This document shows positions 1-5,656 of a stretch of 5,656 bases of DNA, piece after piece. Every line of letters begins with the position of its first letter. The stretch's first letter is position 1. The stretch comes from Candidatus Zhuqueibacterota bacterium (GTDB lineage: Bacteria > Zhuqueibacterota > QNDG01): contig QNDG01000132.1 of assembly GCA_003645915.1 (NCBI GenBank), forward strand, positions 1 through 5,656, written 5' to 3'. Made by a program: the position numbers and the translations under genes. The notes under the pieces were generated by a model. The model had not been told where the DNA came from. It saw only the letters and a program-made list of their open reading frames with translations, and ran no database searches.

Positions 1-520
1 AATGTTTTCGGAAGAAGACAGATTTAAGATGGGATTAATCCGAGATAATGCAATGGCAAATATCGCTTTATGGATAAAGGAGAGAAACAGAAAAATAATC
101 ATTTGGGCGCACAATGTCCATATAGCAAAATCGGAATTTACAATGAACATGTTTCCGGACACTCCCATAAAAGGAATGGGTTATATTTTAAATCAGGAAC
201 TTAAAGATAAAATGATTTCCATAGGTGCTTCATTTAATCAAGGGGAATTTCAGAATGAAAGCAGGATTTTTGGACATGCCGGATCAGGTACAATTGACGG
301 AACCCTTGCAAGATTAAATATGAATTATTTTATACTCAATTTAAAGAGTAAATCGGCAAATAGTGAGGTGGAAAAATGGCTGAATACCAGGAATAATCTT
401 CGAGGGCAGGATTTTGAAATGACTTGTGTTCCTGTAAAATCGTTTGATGCAGTGTATTTTACCGATAAAATTTCAAAAGTCAATTATAATCCTGAAACAT
501 TAAGGAAAATCACAAATTAA
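1..520 (+). CDS. Erythromycin esterase family protein, C-terminal part (5' end outside window)
   Basis: The frame is open from the left edge to TAA at 518-520. The visible 172 residues match the C-terminal half of the erythromycin esterase (Ere-like, PF05139) family. An R-D-x-x-M-A helix (R14, D15, M18, A19, counting from the Met codon at 2) is followed by the strand KIIIWAHNVHIAK (residues 31-43). Its His residues include the family's active-site histidine. Next come a GMGYIL segment (58-63), a G-F/Y-rich stretch, the buried strand NYFILNL (108-114) and the terminal FDAVYFTDK (149-157). Family members are usually about 400 residues, so over half of the protein is missing on the left, and the Met codon at 2 is internal rather than the start. 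Characterised Ere enzymes hydrolyse the macrolide lactone ring, but most homologues have no known substrate, so no resistance role should be assumed. The stop lies 213 bases before the tmRNA gene, which has its own promoter. Family assignment is confident; substrate is unknown. Confidence 0.88.
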   Translation, partial: MFSEEDRFKMGLIRDNAMANIALWIKERNRKIIIWAHNVHIAKSEFTMNMFPDTPIKGMGYILNQELKDKMISIGASFNQGEFQNESRIFGHAGSGTIDGTLARLNMNYFILNLKSKSANSEVEKWLNTRNNLRGQDFEMTCVPVKSFDAVYFTDKISKVNYNPETLRKITN

Positions 521-630
521 GCAGTCTGATCAACAAAAGTGAAGGTTTTCATAAAAAAACTGCCGTAGCATTAGAAATGCCAGGATTGACAGAATGGATT
601 TATTATAAAGTACTTACAAATAAAATTTAA
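496..630 (+). other. Out-of-frame open tail overlapping and following the esterase stop; possible coding remnant
   Basis: After a TGA at 493-495 this frame, which differs from the esterase frame, stays open for 44 codons to TAA at 628-630. The translation has a protein-like composition near its end (for example EMPGLTEWIYYKVL, read from about 571 to 612). There is no ribosome binding site and no early ATG. It could be the eroded end of a longer coding sequence cut off by a frameshift, or a chance opening in AT-rich DNA. The rest of 521-733 shows only a minimal seven-codon ATG frame at 641-664 behind an AAGGA, which I do not call a gene, and the tmRNA promoter. I saw no convincing terminator for the esterase gene. 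Confidence 0.15.
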
Positions 631-688
631 GGACAGGCATATGCAAATAACAGGATTAATGTAACAAATTTTAAAAAAACATTTTTCA

Positions 689-717
689 TTGACATTAGAA
701 TCAAATTTTCGTAAATT
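689..717 (+). promoter_or_regulatory. Promoter of the tmRNA gene
   Basis: A perfect TTGACA (689-694) is followed after 17 bases by TAAATT (712-717), a four-of-six match to the sigma-70 -10 box. The same bases fit the Bacteroidetes-type promoter: TTG at 689-691, then TAAATTTT (712-719) against TAnnTTTG, about 20 bases away. An A/T-run sequence at 669-686 could act as an UP element. Transcription would start near 724, leaving roughly ten leader bases to be removed by RNase P before the mature 5' end at 734. Confidence 0.6.
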
Positions 718-733
718 TTCAAGATAATTGGAA

Positions 734-1086
734 GGGGACGACACGGTTTCGACGGGAGCAGACGGGTTGTAAATTGCGTGCCCAGGTCCTGGACCCTGGT
801 AAAAAATCCGGGAATATTAAAATAATTGGCGATTATTCATACGCTTTGGCTGCTTAATTAAAGCAGCCCGCTCTTGAAAAGCTGTTCCTGCCAGATTTTC
901 TTAAGAGCGTCGAAAAAGCAGGATAGCCGGTTTAAGTGTCTGCATTAAACCGGTGAAACATTTGCAGGCTACACTGAAATTTTTCCTGCCTGTTGGATAA
1001 TTTCAGTGGAAATTAAAAACAGGCTACGCACGTAGTAATTTACAATTTGTTGCTTTCGGACGTGGGTTCGATTCCCACCGTCTCCA
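734..1086 (+). ncRNA. ssrA: tmRNA (transfer-messenger RNA), one-piece form
   Basis: tmRNA rescues ribosomes stalled on broken mRNAs: it is charged with alanine, enters with SmpB, and adds a degradation tag. The 5' end GGGGACG (734-740) pairs with CGTCTCC (1079-1085) as a seven-pair acceptor stem with one G-U; A1086 is the discriminator. The next bases are CAA, so the CCA end is apparently added after transcription. The T arm is GTGGG (1062-1066), loop TTCGATT, CCCAC (1074-1078). The long P2 helix includes 767-775 with 1037-1045. All four pseudoknots can be drawn: PK1 782-786/795-799 with 787-793/807-813; PK2 869-875/903-909 with 886-891/918-923; PK3 927-935/945-953 with 938-944/963-969; PK4 972-980/1000-1008 with 989-994/1018-1023. 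The order and length of about 353 bases are normal for a one-piece tmRNA. It is flanked by its own promoter and terminator. Confidence 0.97.
828..857 (+). other. tmRNA tag reading frame (GDYSYALAA, then TAA)
   Basis: The resume codon is most likely GGC at 828-830, fourteen bases after PK1. The preceding TAATT (823-827) matches the shape of the UAGUC determinant known upstream of the E. coli resume codon. The frame then reads GDYSYALAA and stops at TAA 855-857. The terminal ALAA is the usual ClpXP/protease recognition end. The first codon is inferred by analogy: the frame is also open upstream, but tags normally begin with Ala or Gly. The DYSYA core resembles the Chlorobium-type tag as I recall it. 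Confidence 0.88.
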
Positions 1087-1092
1087 CAACCT

Positions 1093-1122
1093 GAGGGGAG
1101 ATTTAAAGTTCCCCTCTTTTTT
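1093..1122 (+). terminator. Rho-independent terminator of tmRNA
   Basis: GAGGGGAG (1093-1100) pairs with TTCCCCTC (1109-1116) as an eight-pair stem closed by a G-T next to an eight-base loop. Six T residues follow at 1117-1122. It begins six bases after the mature tmRNA 3' end, which is typical. It should insulate the transporter operon from ssrA transcription. Confidence 0.92.
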
Positions 1123-1174
1123 ACACTGTTTTTATCACAATTTAATTTTTTTAAAAGTTCGTCCGGCAGTTAAA

Positions 1175-1242
1175 CCGGCATAATGCAGGGTATTACAGAA
1201 TTTCTCTTTTTCAGTAAAAGGGCTTTTTCTGCATTGTACCGG
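1175..1242 (+). other. Long imperfect hairpin upstream of the AGCS transporter gene
   Basis: Bases 1175-1188 pair with 1229-1242 in a 14-position stem: CCGG/CCGG at the base, one C-A mismatch (1179/1238), one T-G wobble (1181/1236), then AATGCAG/CTGCATT. The 40-base interior can form a smaller hairpin (TTAC 1193-1196 with GTAA 1214-1217). A further CCGG at 1163-1166 could pair instead with 1175-1178 or 1239-1242, so alternative folds are possible. No T tract follows, so it is not a standard terminator. It matches no riboswitch I recognise; in particular I did not find the glycine aptamer core. It may be a leader element, a small RNA, or neither, depending on where transcription starts. Confidence 0.4.
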
Positions 1243-1290
1243 AATTTTGGAAAATATTTACAGTATGTACAGGCATTGGTTTAAAATCCG

Positions 1291-1320
1291 TTGAAAAAAA
1301 GGTGATATCCCTGATTTAAT
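1291..1320 (+). promoter_or_regulatory. Candidate promoter of the transporter operon
   Basis: TTGAAA (1291-1296) and TTTAAT (1315-1320) are each five-of-six matches to sigma-70 boxes, 18 bases apart. This would start transcription near 1327 and give a leader of under 30 bases. A second candidate lies upstream: TTTACA (1257-1262) with TAAAAT (1282-1287) at 19 bases. Both start sites lie downstream of the hairpin at 1175-1242, so if either is the main promoter the hairpin is not in the mRNA. AT-rich DNA gives such matches easily. Confidence 0.35.
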
Positions 1321-1353
1321 AACAATCCTAATCCAAAAACAAGAGAGGTACTT

Positions 1354-3057
1354 ATGGATGCTATTAACAATCTGCTGATTCAGCTTAATGCTTTTATAGG
1401 GAACAAAAGTGTATGGTTTCCCTATGTCCTGTTAGGTACGGGCATTTTCTTCAGTCTGTATCTGAAATTTCCTCAAATCCGGTTTTTCAGGCACGCCTTG
1501 AGAATTGTTACCGGGCGTTATGAAAAAGATACCTTTGAAGGTGATACAACACACTTTCAATCCCTTTCAACAGCTCTTTCTGGCACCATAGGAACCGGTA
1601 ATATCGGCGGTGTAGGCCTTGCACTATGGATCGGAGGCCCGGCAGCGCTTTTCTGGCTTTGGATTACTGCATTTTTCGGGATGACCCTGAAGTTTGTAGA
1701 GTGTACTTTATCTCATAAATACAGAAAAGTTGAAGAAGACGGCAGTATTGCAGGGGGCCCCATGTACTACATGGAAAGAAAACTTAACATGAAGTGGCTT
1801 GCTGTTATTTTTGCTGTTGCAACTGTAATATGTTCATTCGGGACAGGCAATCTTCCCCAGATCAACAATATTTCCAGAACAGCTCAAAAAGTTTTTCACA
1901 TACCACTTTGGGCAATAGGCGGCTCTCTTGCTTTCCTTCTGTTTTTAATAATAATCGGGGGAATAAAAAGAATTGCAAAAGTTACGGAAAAAATCGTACC
2001 GATTATGGGTATTATTTATATAATCGGAGCATTAACAGTAATCATTGCTAATTATCATAACATAATTCCTTCATTTGAGGCTGTTTTTGCCCATGTATTT
2101 ACAGGGCGTTCCGCGCTTGGCGGCCTTGCAGGGGCCTCTTTTGCTCTTGCTTTCAGACAGGGAGTTGGGCAGGGGATATTTTCAAATGAAGCTGGCCAGG
2201 GCTCTGCAGCAATTGCACATTCTGCTGCAAAAGCTGACGAACCTGTATCCGAAGGCATGGTTTCAATACTTGAACCATTTACTGATACAATTTTAATCTG
2301 TACTCTTACAGGTCTGACTATTTTATCTTCAGGAGTATGGAAAGAAAAAGCTGATAACATTATTTTCCAGAGAGCTGATATGGAAATTGTCGCAGGAGTT
2401 TATCAGGAAGATAACAAGCAGGATGCTGCAGCTTTATGGGATCATATTAACAGATCTTCAAAAGATACTGTTAAACCCTATAACGGGGAATTGAATCTCC
2501 AGAATGGAAAAATAGCAGATTCATCCGATGTGACTGTTATTCATGCCAGATCCGTTGCAGAAAATATGATGTTTAAAAAGGACGGTAAACCTGTTACAGG
2601 GCCAATTTCCATATCAAACGGAAAACCGGATGATTCGTCCATACAAATTGTGGGCAGGTCAAGGATACACAGTGCGATGCTAACTGCAGAAGCATTTAAA
2701 CGGGGATTTTTCGGTGATAAGGGCGAGTACATAGTTTCAATAGGGCTCCTCCTTTTCGCTTTTTCAACTGTTATATCCTGGTCGTATTACGGTGACAGGG
2801 CAATAACATATCTGTTCGGTTTAAAGTATGTGCTGCCATACAGACTTGTCTATATTGCAATATTTTTTGTGGGTGCGCTGATTGATACAACCATTGTGTG
2901 GAATTTTGCAAACTTTGCAATTGTACTAATGGCTATACCGAACCTTTTTGGTATTCTTTTGCTGCATAAAGATATGAAAAATTCAATCTCTGAATACTGG
3001 GATAAATTTAAAAAAGAACACCCCGAAGATGCAAAGAAAATAGGTATAAGTTCGTAA
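1354..3057 (+). CDS. Alanine/glycine:cation symporter (AGCS family) with an enlarged loop
   Basis: An inner-membrane sodium-coupled amino-acid symporter, usually for alanine or glycine. ATG at 1354 follows AGAGAGG (1342-1348) by five bases. Family landmarks are [11 protein letters not shown] (76-86), [10 protein letters not shown] (94-103, the AGCS signature region), IAGGPMYYM (132-140), [10 protein letters not shown] (163-172), [19 protein letters not shown] (267-285) and, near the end, [14 protein letters not shown] (476-489) and MAIPNLFG (526-533). About eleven membrane segments can be placed, with a lysine-rich C-terminus (539-562), which is consistent with an inside tail. At 567 residues it is about 100 longer than the usual 450-490. 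The excess is a hydrophilic stretch at about 330-440 (bases 2341-2673) between segments 8 and 9. From an N-out topology that loop would face outward. Segments on both sides are intact, so this is an insertion and not a broken gene. A double stop, TAATAG, ends it 42 bases before the next transporter, probably in the same operon. Family is certain; the exact substrate is inferred. Confidence 0.95.
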   Translation: MDAINNLLIQLNAFIGNKSVWFPYVLLGTGIFFSLYLKFPQIRFFRHALRIVTGRYEKDTFEGDTTHFQSLSTALSGTIGTGNIGGVGLALWIGGPAALFWLWITAFFGMTLKFVECTLSHKYRKVEEDGSIAGGPMYYMERKLNMKWLAVIFAVATVICSFGTGNLPQINNISRTAQKVFHIPLWAIGGSLAFLLFLIIIGGIKRIAKVTEKIVPIMGIIYIIGALTVIIANYHNIIPSFEAVFAHVFTGRSALGGLAGASFALAFRQGVGQGIFSNEAGQGSAAIAHSAAKADEPVSEGMVSILEPFTDTILICTLTGLTILSSGVWKEKADNIIFQRADMEIVAGVYQEDNKQDAAALWDHINRSSKDTVKPYNGELNLQNGKIADSSDVTVIHARSVAENMMFKKDGKPVTGPISISNGKPDDSSIQIVGRSRIHSAMLTAEAFKRGFFGDKGEYIVSIGLLLFAFSTVISWSYYGDRAITYLFGLKYVLPYRLVYIAIFFVGALIDTTIVWNFANFAIVLMAIPNLFGILLLHKDMKNSISEYWDKFKKEHPEDAKKIGISS

Positions 3058-3099
3058 TAGTCAAGGTTTGTTAATTGATATTTTAAGGAGAACTTACAT

Positions 3100-4443
3100 A
3101 TGAGTGAACAGAGAGGGAATTTCAGCAGAGTGGGATTTATACTTGCTGCTGCCGGCTCTGCTGTTGGACTTGGAAATTTATGGAGATTCCCATATACAGT
3201 AGGAAACAACGGCGGAGGTCTTTTTGTATTAATCTATCTTCTTTCCGTAATTATTATTGCAGTACCTGTGCTTCTTGCTGAAATAACATTGGGAAGACAT
3301 ACAGGCAAAAATCCGGTAGGAGCGTTTAATTATATAAAACCCGGATCCCAGTGGAAGCTTGTGGGATACATGGGCGTTATTTCGGGCTTTATGATTTTAT
3401 CATACTATTCTGTAATTGCAGGATGGACAGTAGGATATTTTGTTAAAGCAATTACAGGCGGGTTTAATGGAATTACTTCTGCAGGAGCTACTGCAAGTTT
3501 TACTGCTTTTACTTCAAACTGGTGGTTAATGATAGGACTGCTCGCTGTTTTTATATTTTTAACGGTTTATGTTATTTCAAGAGGCGTTTCCGGTGGTATT
3601 GAGAAATATTCACGTATTTTAATGCCTGTGCTTCTAGGGATATTGTTTCTGCTTTTAATAAGATCCCTGACCTTAAAAGGTGCATCCAAGGGCGTGGTAT
3701 TTTATCTGAAACCGGATATCAAAGCTCTTTCTCCAAGCCTTGTAATTCAGGCAATGGGACAGGCGTTTTTCAGCCTGAGCCTTGGAATGGGAACAATGAT
3801 TACGTACGGCTCTTATGTGAGTAAAAAGGAAAATCTGCCCAGCTCTGCCGCATGGATTGCTTTTTTTGATACTTTTATTGCTATAATGGCCGGCTTTATA
3901 ATTTTCCCGGCAATTTTTTCTCAGGGCATGAGCCCGGATCAGGGATCAGGTGTAATGTTTAACACTCTTCCCGTTCTTTTTGCAAAAATGCCTGCAGGTG
4001 CAATTTTCGGCCCGCTGTTTTTTCTGCTTCTTGCAATTGCAGCTTTAACTTCAACTATTTCCATTCTTGAAGTGCCTGTTGCATATTTTATTGATGAGAA
4101 GAAAACACATCGTAAAAAAACAGCAATTTTTGTCGGATTAATTGCTTTTTTAATCGGAATTCCGTCAGCACTTTCACAGGGAGCAGTGGGATTTTTAACA
4201 GACCTGCCTCTATTTCATATCGGTTTTCTTGATTTAATGAACCATATTTGGGGGAATCTCTCCTTAAGTCTCGGAGCTTTCTTTATTGCGATTTTTGTAG
4301 GTCATATCTGGAAATCTTCAAACGCACTTAATGAGATTAAATCCGGTTGTGAAAAATTTACTGTTTACGGAGTGTGGTCTTTTGCAATTAAATATATTGC
4401 ACCTGTGTTGATTCTTTTGATTTTGTTCGGTATAGTATTATAA
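3100..4443 (+). CDS. Sodium-dependent amino-acid transporter, NSS/SNF family (11-TM bacterial type)
   Basis: An inner-membrane neurotransmitter:sodium symporter homologue (PF00209, LeuT fold) importing neutral amino acids with Na+. ATG at 3100 follows AAGGAG (3085-3090) by nine bases. TM1 carries the hallmark GSAVGLGNLWRFPY (19-32) and then NNGGG (36-40). Unwound TM6 is QAFFSLSLGMGTMITYGSY (221-239). By alignment to LeuT, A21 and N26 sit at the Na1 site, and V22, A314, T317 and S318 at the Na2 site (TM8, AALTSTISILE). D257 in TM7 stands where LeuT has the Na1 asparagine; I recall Asp here in many bacterial members such as MhsT and TyrT. The protein has 447 residues and ends within TM11 (KYIAPVLILLILFGIVL), so it lacks TM12, as is usual for this subgroup. 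Those relatives carry aromatic or other hydrophobic amino acids, but the substrate cannot be read from sequence. It follows the AGCS gene by 42 bases and a terminator lies 31 bases after its stop. Confidence 0.95.
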   Translation: MSEQRGNFSRVGFILAAAGSAVGLGNLWRFPYTVGNNGGGLFVLIYLLSVIIIAVPVLLAEITLGRHTGKNPVGAFNYIKPGSQWKLVGYMGVISGFMILSYYSVIAGWTVGYFVKAITGGFNGITSAGATASFTAFTSNWWLMIGLLAVFIFLTVYVISRGVSGGIEKYSRILMPVLLGILFLLLIRSLTLKGASKGVVFYLKPDIKALSPSLVIQAMGQAFFSLSLGMGTMITYGSYVSKKENLPSSAAWIAFFDTFIAIMAGFIIFPAIFSQGMSPDQGSGVMFNTLPVLFAKMPAGAIFGPLFFLLLAIAALTSTISILEVPVAYFIDEKKTHRKKTAIFVGLIAFLIGIPSALSQGAVGFLTDLPLFHIGFLDLMNHIWGNLSLSLGAFFIAIFVGHIWKSSNALNEIKSGCEKFTVYGVWSFAIKYIAPVLILLILFGIVL

Positions 4444-4474
4444 AAACAAATTTACAAATAACTGTTATAAAAAG

Positions 4475-4506
4475 ATGTCGTCGTTTTTAAAGCGGCGGCA
4501 TTTTTT
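4475..4506 (+). terminator. Rho-independent terminator of the transporter operon
   Basis: TGTCGTCG (4476-4483) pairs with CGGCGGCA (4493-4500) in eight consecutive pairs including two T-G wobbles, with A4475-T4501 possible as a ninth. The loop is nine bases and a run of six T residues follows at 4501-4506. It lies 31 bases after the NSS stop codon and would end the two-transporter transcript. Confidence 0.88.
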
Positions 4507-4724
4507 ATATTTTTCAGTTGATTTATTTTACATGTATTTATAATTTTAATACAAAGTCTATTGATTTATCAGGCCGGTTTTTATTTCCGCTTATTCTGAA
4601 GCTATCTGGTAAGACACTAAAAAAGTTCTGTTCAAAAATCTTTAGTAAGCAGGGTATTTATAAACGAACGTACTTTTCCGTAAAAAGGTCATTTTTAAAT
4701 TACTATTTGCATGCAGATTTTGGT

Positions 4725-4753
4725 TTGATTAATAACTTTCAGGAACATGTAAT
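4725..4753 (+). promoter_or_regulatory. Candidate promoter of the Asp-box protein gene
   Basis: TTGATT (4725-4730, four of six) and TGTAAT (4748-4753, five of six) are separated by exactly 17 bases, giving a start near 4760 and a leader of about 40 bases. The palindrome TTGATCAA (4753-4760) overlaps the end of the -10 box and the start region; it could be an operator or chance. The preceding stretch from 4507 is AT-rich and contains nothing else I can support: a frame open from a TTG at 4518 to 4778 has no ribosome binding site and no recognisable protein character. Confidence 0.4.
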
Positions 4754-4798
4754 TGATCAAATAACTCTTGTTAATTAATTTCAAATAAGAGGATTGCC

Positions 4799-5656
4799 AT
4801 GCATAGATATTTAAAACTTTACTGTAAAAAAGATTTTTCCTTAATTAAATCATCTATTATTCTTTGTTTCTTAATATTTTTATTAATTTCCTCCCTTGCA
4901 TTATTTCCACAATCATACTCTATGAACAGTAAACCGGAACTCTCCTGGGGATCCGATATTCTTATAAGCGACGAAGATTCGGAATTGGCAATATCAACAA
5001 AAAGAGGTTATGCACTCCGGATAAACGGAAGAATGGTTCATGTTATATGGTCGTCAATTATAAGTAATTCAAACAGTGAAATTTATTATCGTAGATCCGA
5101 TGACAATGGCAGTACATGGTTAAGCTCAATACAGCTTACTGACGCTGACGGTCTTTCAATGGTTCCAATGCTCGCAGTAAAAAAGCAAAAAGTTTTTGCT
5201 GTGTGGAAAGATAACAGAAACACTGCAGAGCCGGAAATATATTTTAAATGCTCTTTTAACAGCGGAGAAGATTGGGGAACTGATGTACGTCTTACGGAAA
5301 CTTCCGATGCTTCAAACACACCTGCTGTTGCAGTATATAAGAATAATGTGTATGTTGTTTATGAGGAGAAAACAGGCGACCCTGCCACCTGTAAAGCGTA
5401 TTTCATAAGTTCGCAGGATGAGGGGGCTGCGTGGGGCAATCCTGTTCTTCTGTCTGAGGATATACCCAAAAGAGAGGACGGCGCACCTTCAATTGCAGTG
5501 GGACAAGGGAATATTATTCATGTGGTATATGGATCGGATAAACATGCTGAACAAACAGCAGGGTATAACTGGGAAAATTATTACAGGAGATCCACGGACA
5601 AGGGGAAAACTTGGGAGCCTCCTGTACGGCTTACTAACGATACAATCGGTGATACA
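4799..5656 (+). CDS. Exported Asp-box (BNR) repeat protein, sialidase-like beta-propeller; 3' end outside window
   Basis: ATG at 4799 follows AAGAGG (4787-4792) by six bases, and the frame is open for 286 codons to the right edge. The N-terminus has a basic region (residues 1-17) and a hydrophobic core (about 18-36), then a polar PQSYS: a signal peptide or signal anchor. Four Asp boxes (S-x-D-x-G-x-x-W) follow at S100-W107, S152-W159 (N154 in place of Asp), S205-W212 and S265-W272, at intervals of 52, 53 and 60 residues. Each is preceded by a strand such as IYYRRS or IYFKCS and most are followed by a variant of VRLT; between them lie strands such as PAVAVYKNNVYVVY. This is the blade pattern of a sialidase-type beta-propeller. 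Asp boxes are structural and also occur in non-sialidases. I see no clear catalytic Arg (RIP) motif at the expected N-terminal position, so sialidase activity should not be assumed. The protein likely acts outside the cytoplasm; its C-terminus, where a sorting domain might be, is not visible. Confidence 0.87.
   Translation, partial: MHRYLKLYCKKDFSLIKSSIILCFLIFLLISSLALFPQSYSMNSKPELSWGSDILISDEDSELAISTKRGYALRINGRMVHVIWSSIISNSNSEIYYRRSDDNGSTWLSSIQLTDADGLSMVPMLAVKKQKVFAVWKDNRNTAEPEIYFKCSFNSGEDWGTDVRLTETSDASNTPAVAVYKNNVYVVYEEKTGDPATCKAYFISSQDEGAAWGNPVLLSEDIPKREDGAPSIAVGQGNIIHVVYGSDKHAEQTAGYNWENYYRRSTDKGKTWEPPVRLTNDTIGDT

Noticed and set aside
521..563. GCAGT (521-525) and ACTGC (559-563) as an esterase terminator
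   Set aside because: Only five pairs around a 33-base loop, with no T run after it.
641..664. Seven-codon ATG frame with an AAGGA seven bases upstream, before the tmRNA promoter
   Set aside because: Too short to support as a gene; a match of this kind arises easily by chance and no regulated gene follows it directly.
1123..1353. Glycine or other known riboswitch controlling the AGCS gene
   Set aside because: AGCS genes are often under glycine riboswitches, so I looked for the conserved aptamer core bases and did not find them; the hairpin present does not match that architecture.
2055..2360. Minus-strand open frame of 101 codons inside the AGCS gene
   Set aside because: It is a shadow of a strongly conserved coding region on the + strand (the [17 protein letters not shown] segment) and shows no features of its own. 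The same holds for the other antisense and alternate-frame openings within both transporter genes and the Asp-box gene.
4518..4778. Open frame of 86 codons beginning at TTG after the operon terminator
   Set aside because: It starts at TTG with no ribosome binding site, lies directly behind a terminator, has low-complexity AT-rich composition and no recognisable motif, and would overlap the candidate promoter of the next gene.
1..5656. CRISPR array, insertion sequence, phage or defence module
   Set aside because: No regularly spaced direct repeats, terminal inverted repeats, transposase, integrase or nuclease reading frame is visible; all long frames are accounted for by the esterase, transporters and Asp-box protein.

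Overview
The window reads as an AT-rich bacterial chromosome segment with every recognisable gene on the + strand. The tmRNA tag reads GDYSYALAA, which resembles tags I recall from the Bacteroidetes/Chlorobi/Fibrobacteres (FCB) side of the bacterial tree. The long-loop AGCS transporter and the secreted Asp-box propeller protein fit such a lineage, or a related candidate phylum. That placement is inference; nothing here fixes a genus.

Layout: (1) 1-520 is the 3' part of an erythromycin-esterase-family gene whose 5' half lies outside the window. (2) 521-733 is non-coding apart from a doubtful out-of-frame open tail to 630, and it ends in a promoter. (3) 734-1086 is ssrA (tmRNA), complete, with tRNA-like ends, four pseudoknots and a nine-codon tag, followed by a strong intrinsic terminator at 1093-1122. 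(4) 1123-1353 is a 231-base gap holding a long imperfect hairpin (1175-1242) and candidate promoters. (5) 1354-3057 and 3100-4443 are two sodium-coupled amino-acid transporters of unrelated sequence families, AGCS and NSS/SNF, 42 bases apart and closed by an intrinsic terminator at 4475-4506; they look like a two-gene operon. (6) 4507-4798 is 292 bases with no convincing gene and a candidate promoter near its end. (7) 4799-5656 is the first 286 codons of an exported protein with four Asp-box repeats, running off the right edge.

Functionally the centre of the window is amino-acid uptake driven by a sodium gradient: AGCS proteins usually carry alanine or glycine, and NSS proteins of this short bacterial type carry larger neutral amino acids. 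The esterase homologue, tmRNA and Asp-box protein look like independent transcription units. I found no CRISPR array, insertion sequence, phage gene or defence system. The features most worth a second look are the roughly 110-residue hydrophilic insert in the AGCS protein, the hairpin upstream of it, and the lineage-informative tmRNA tag.
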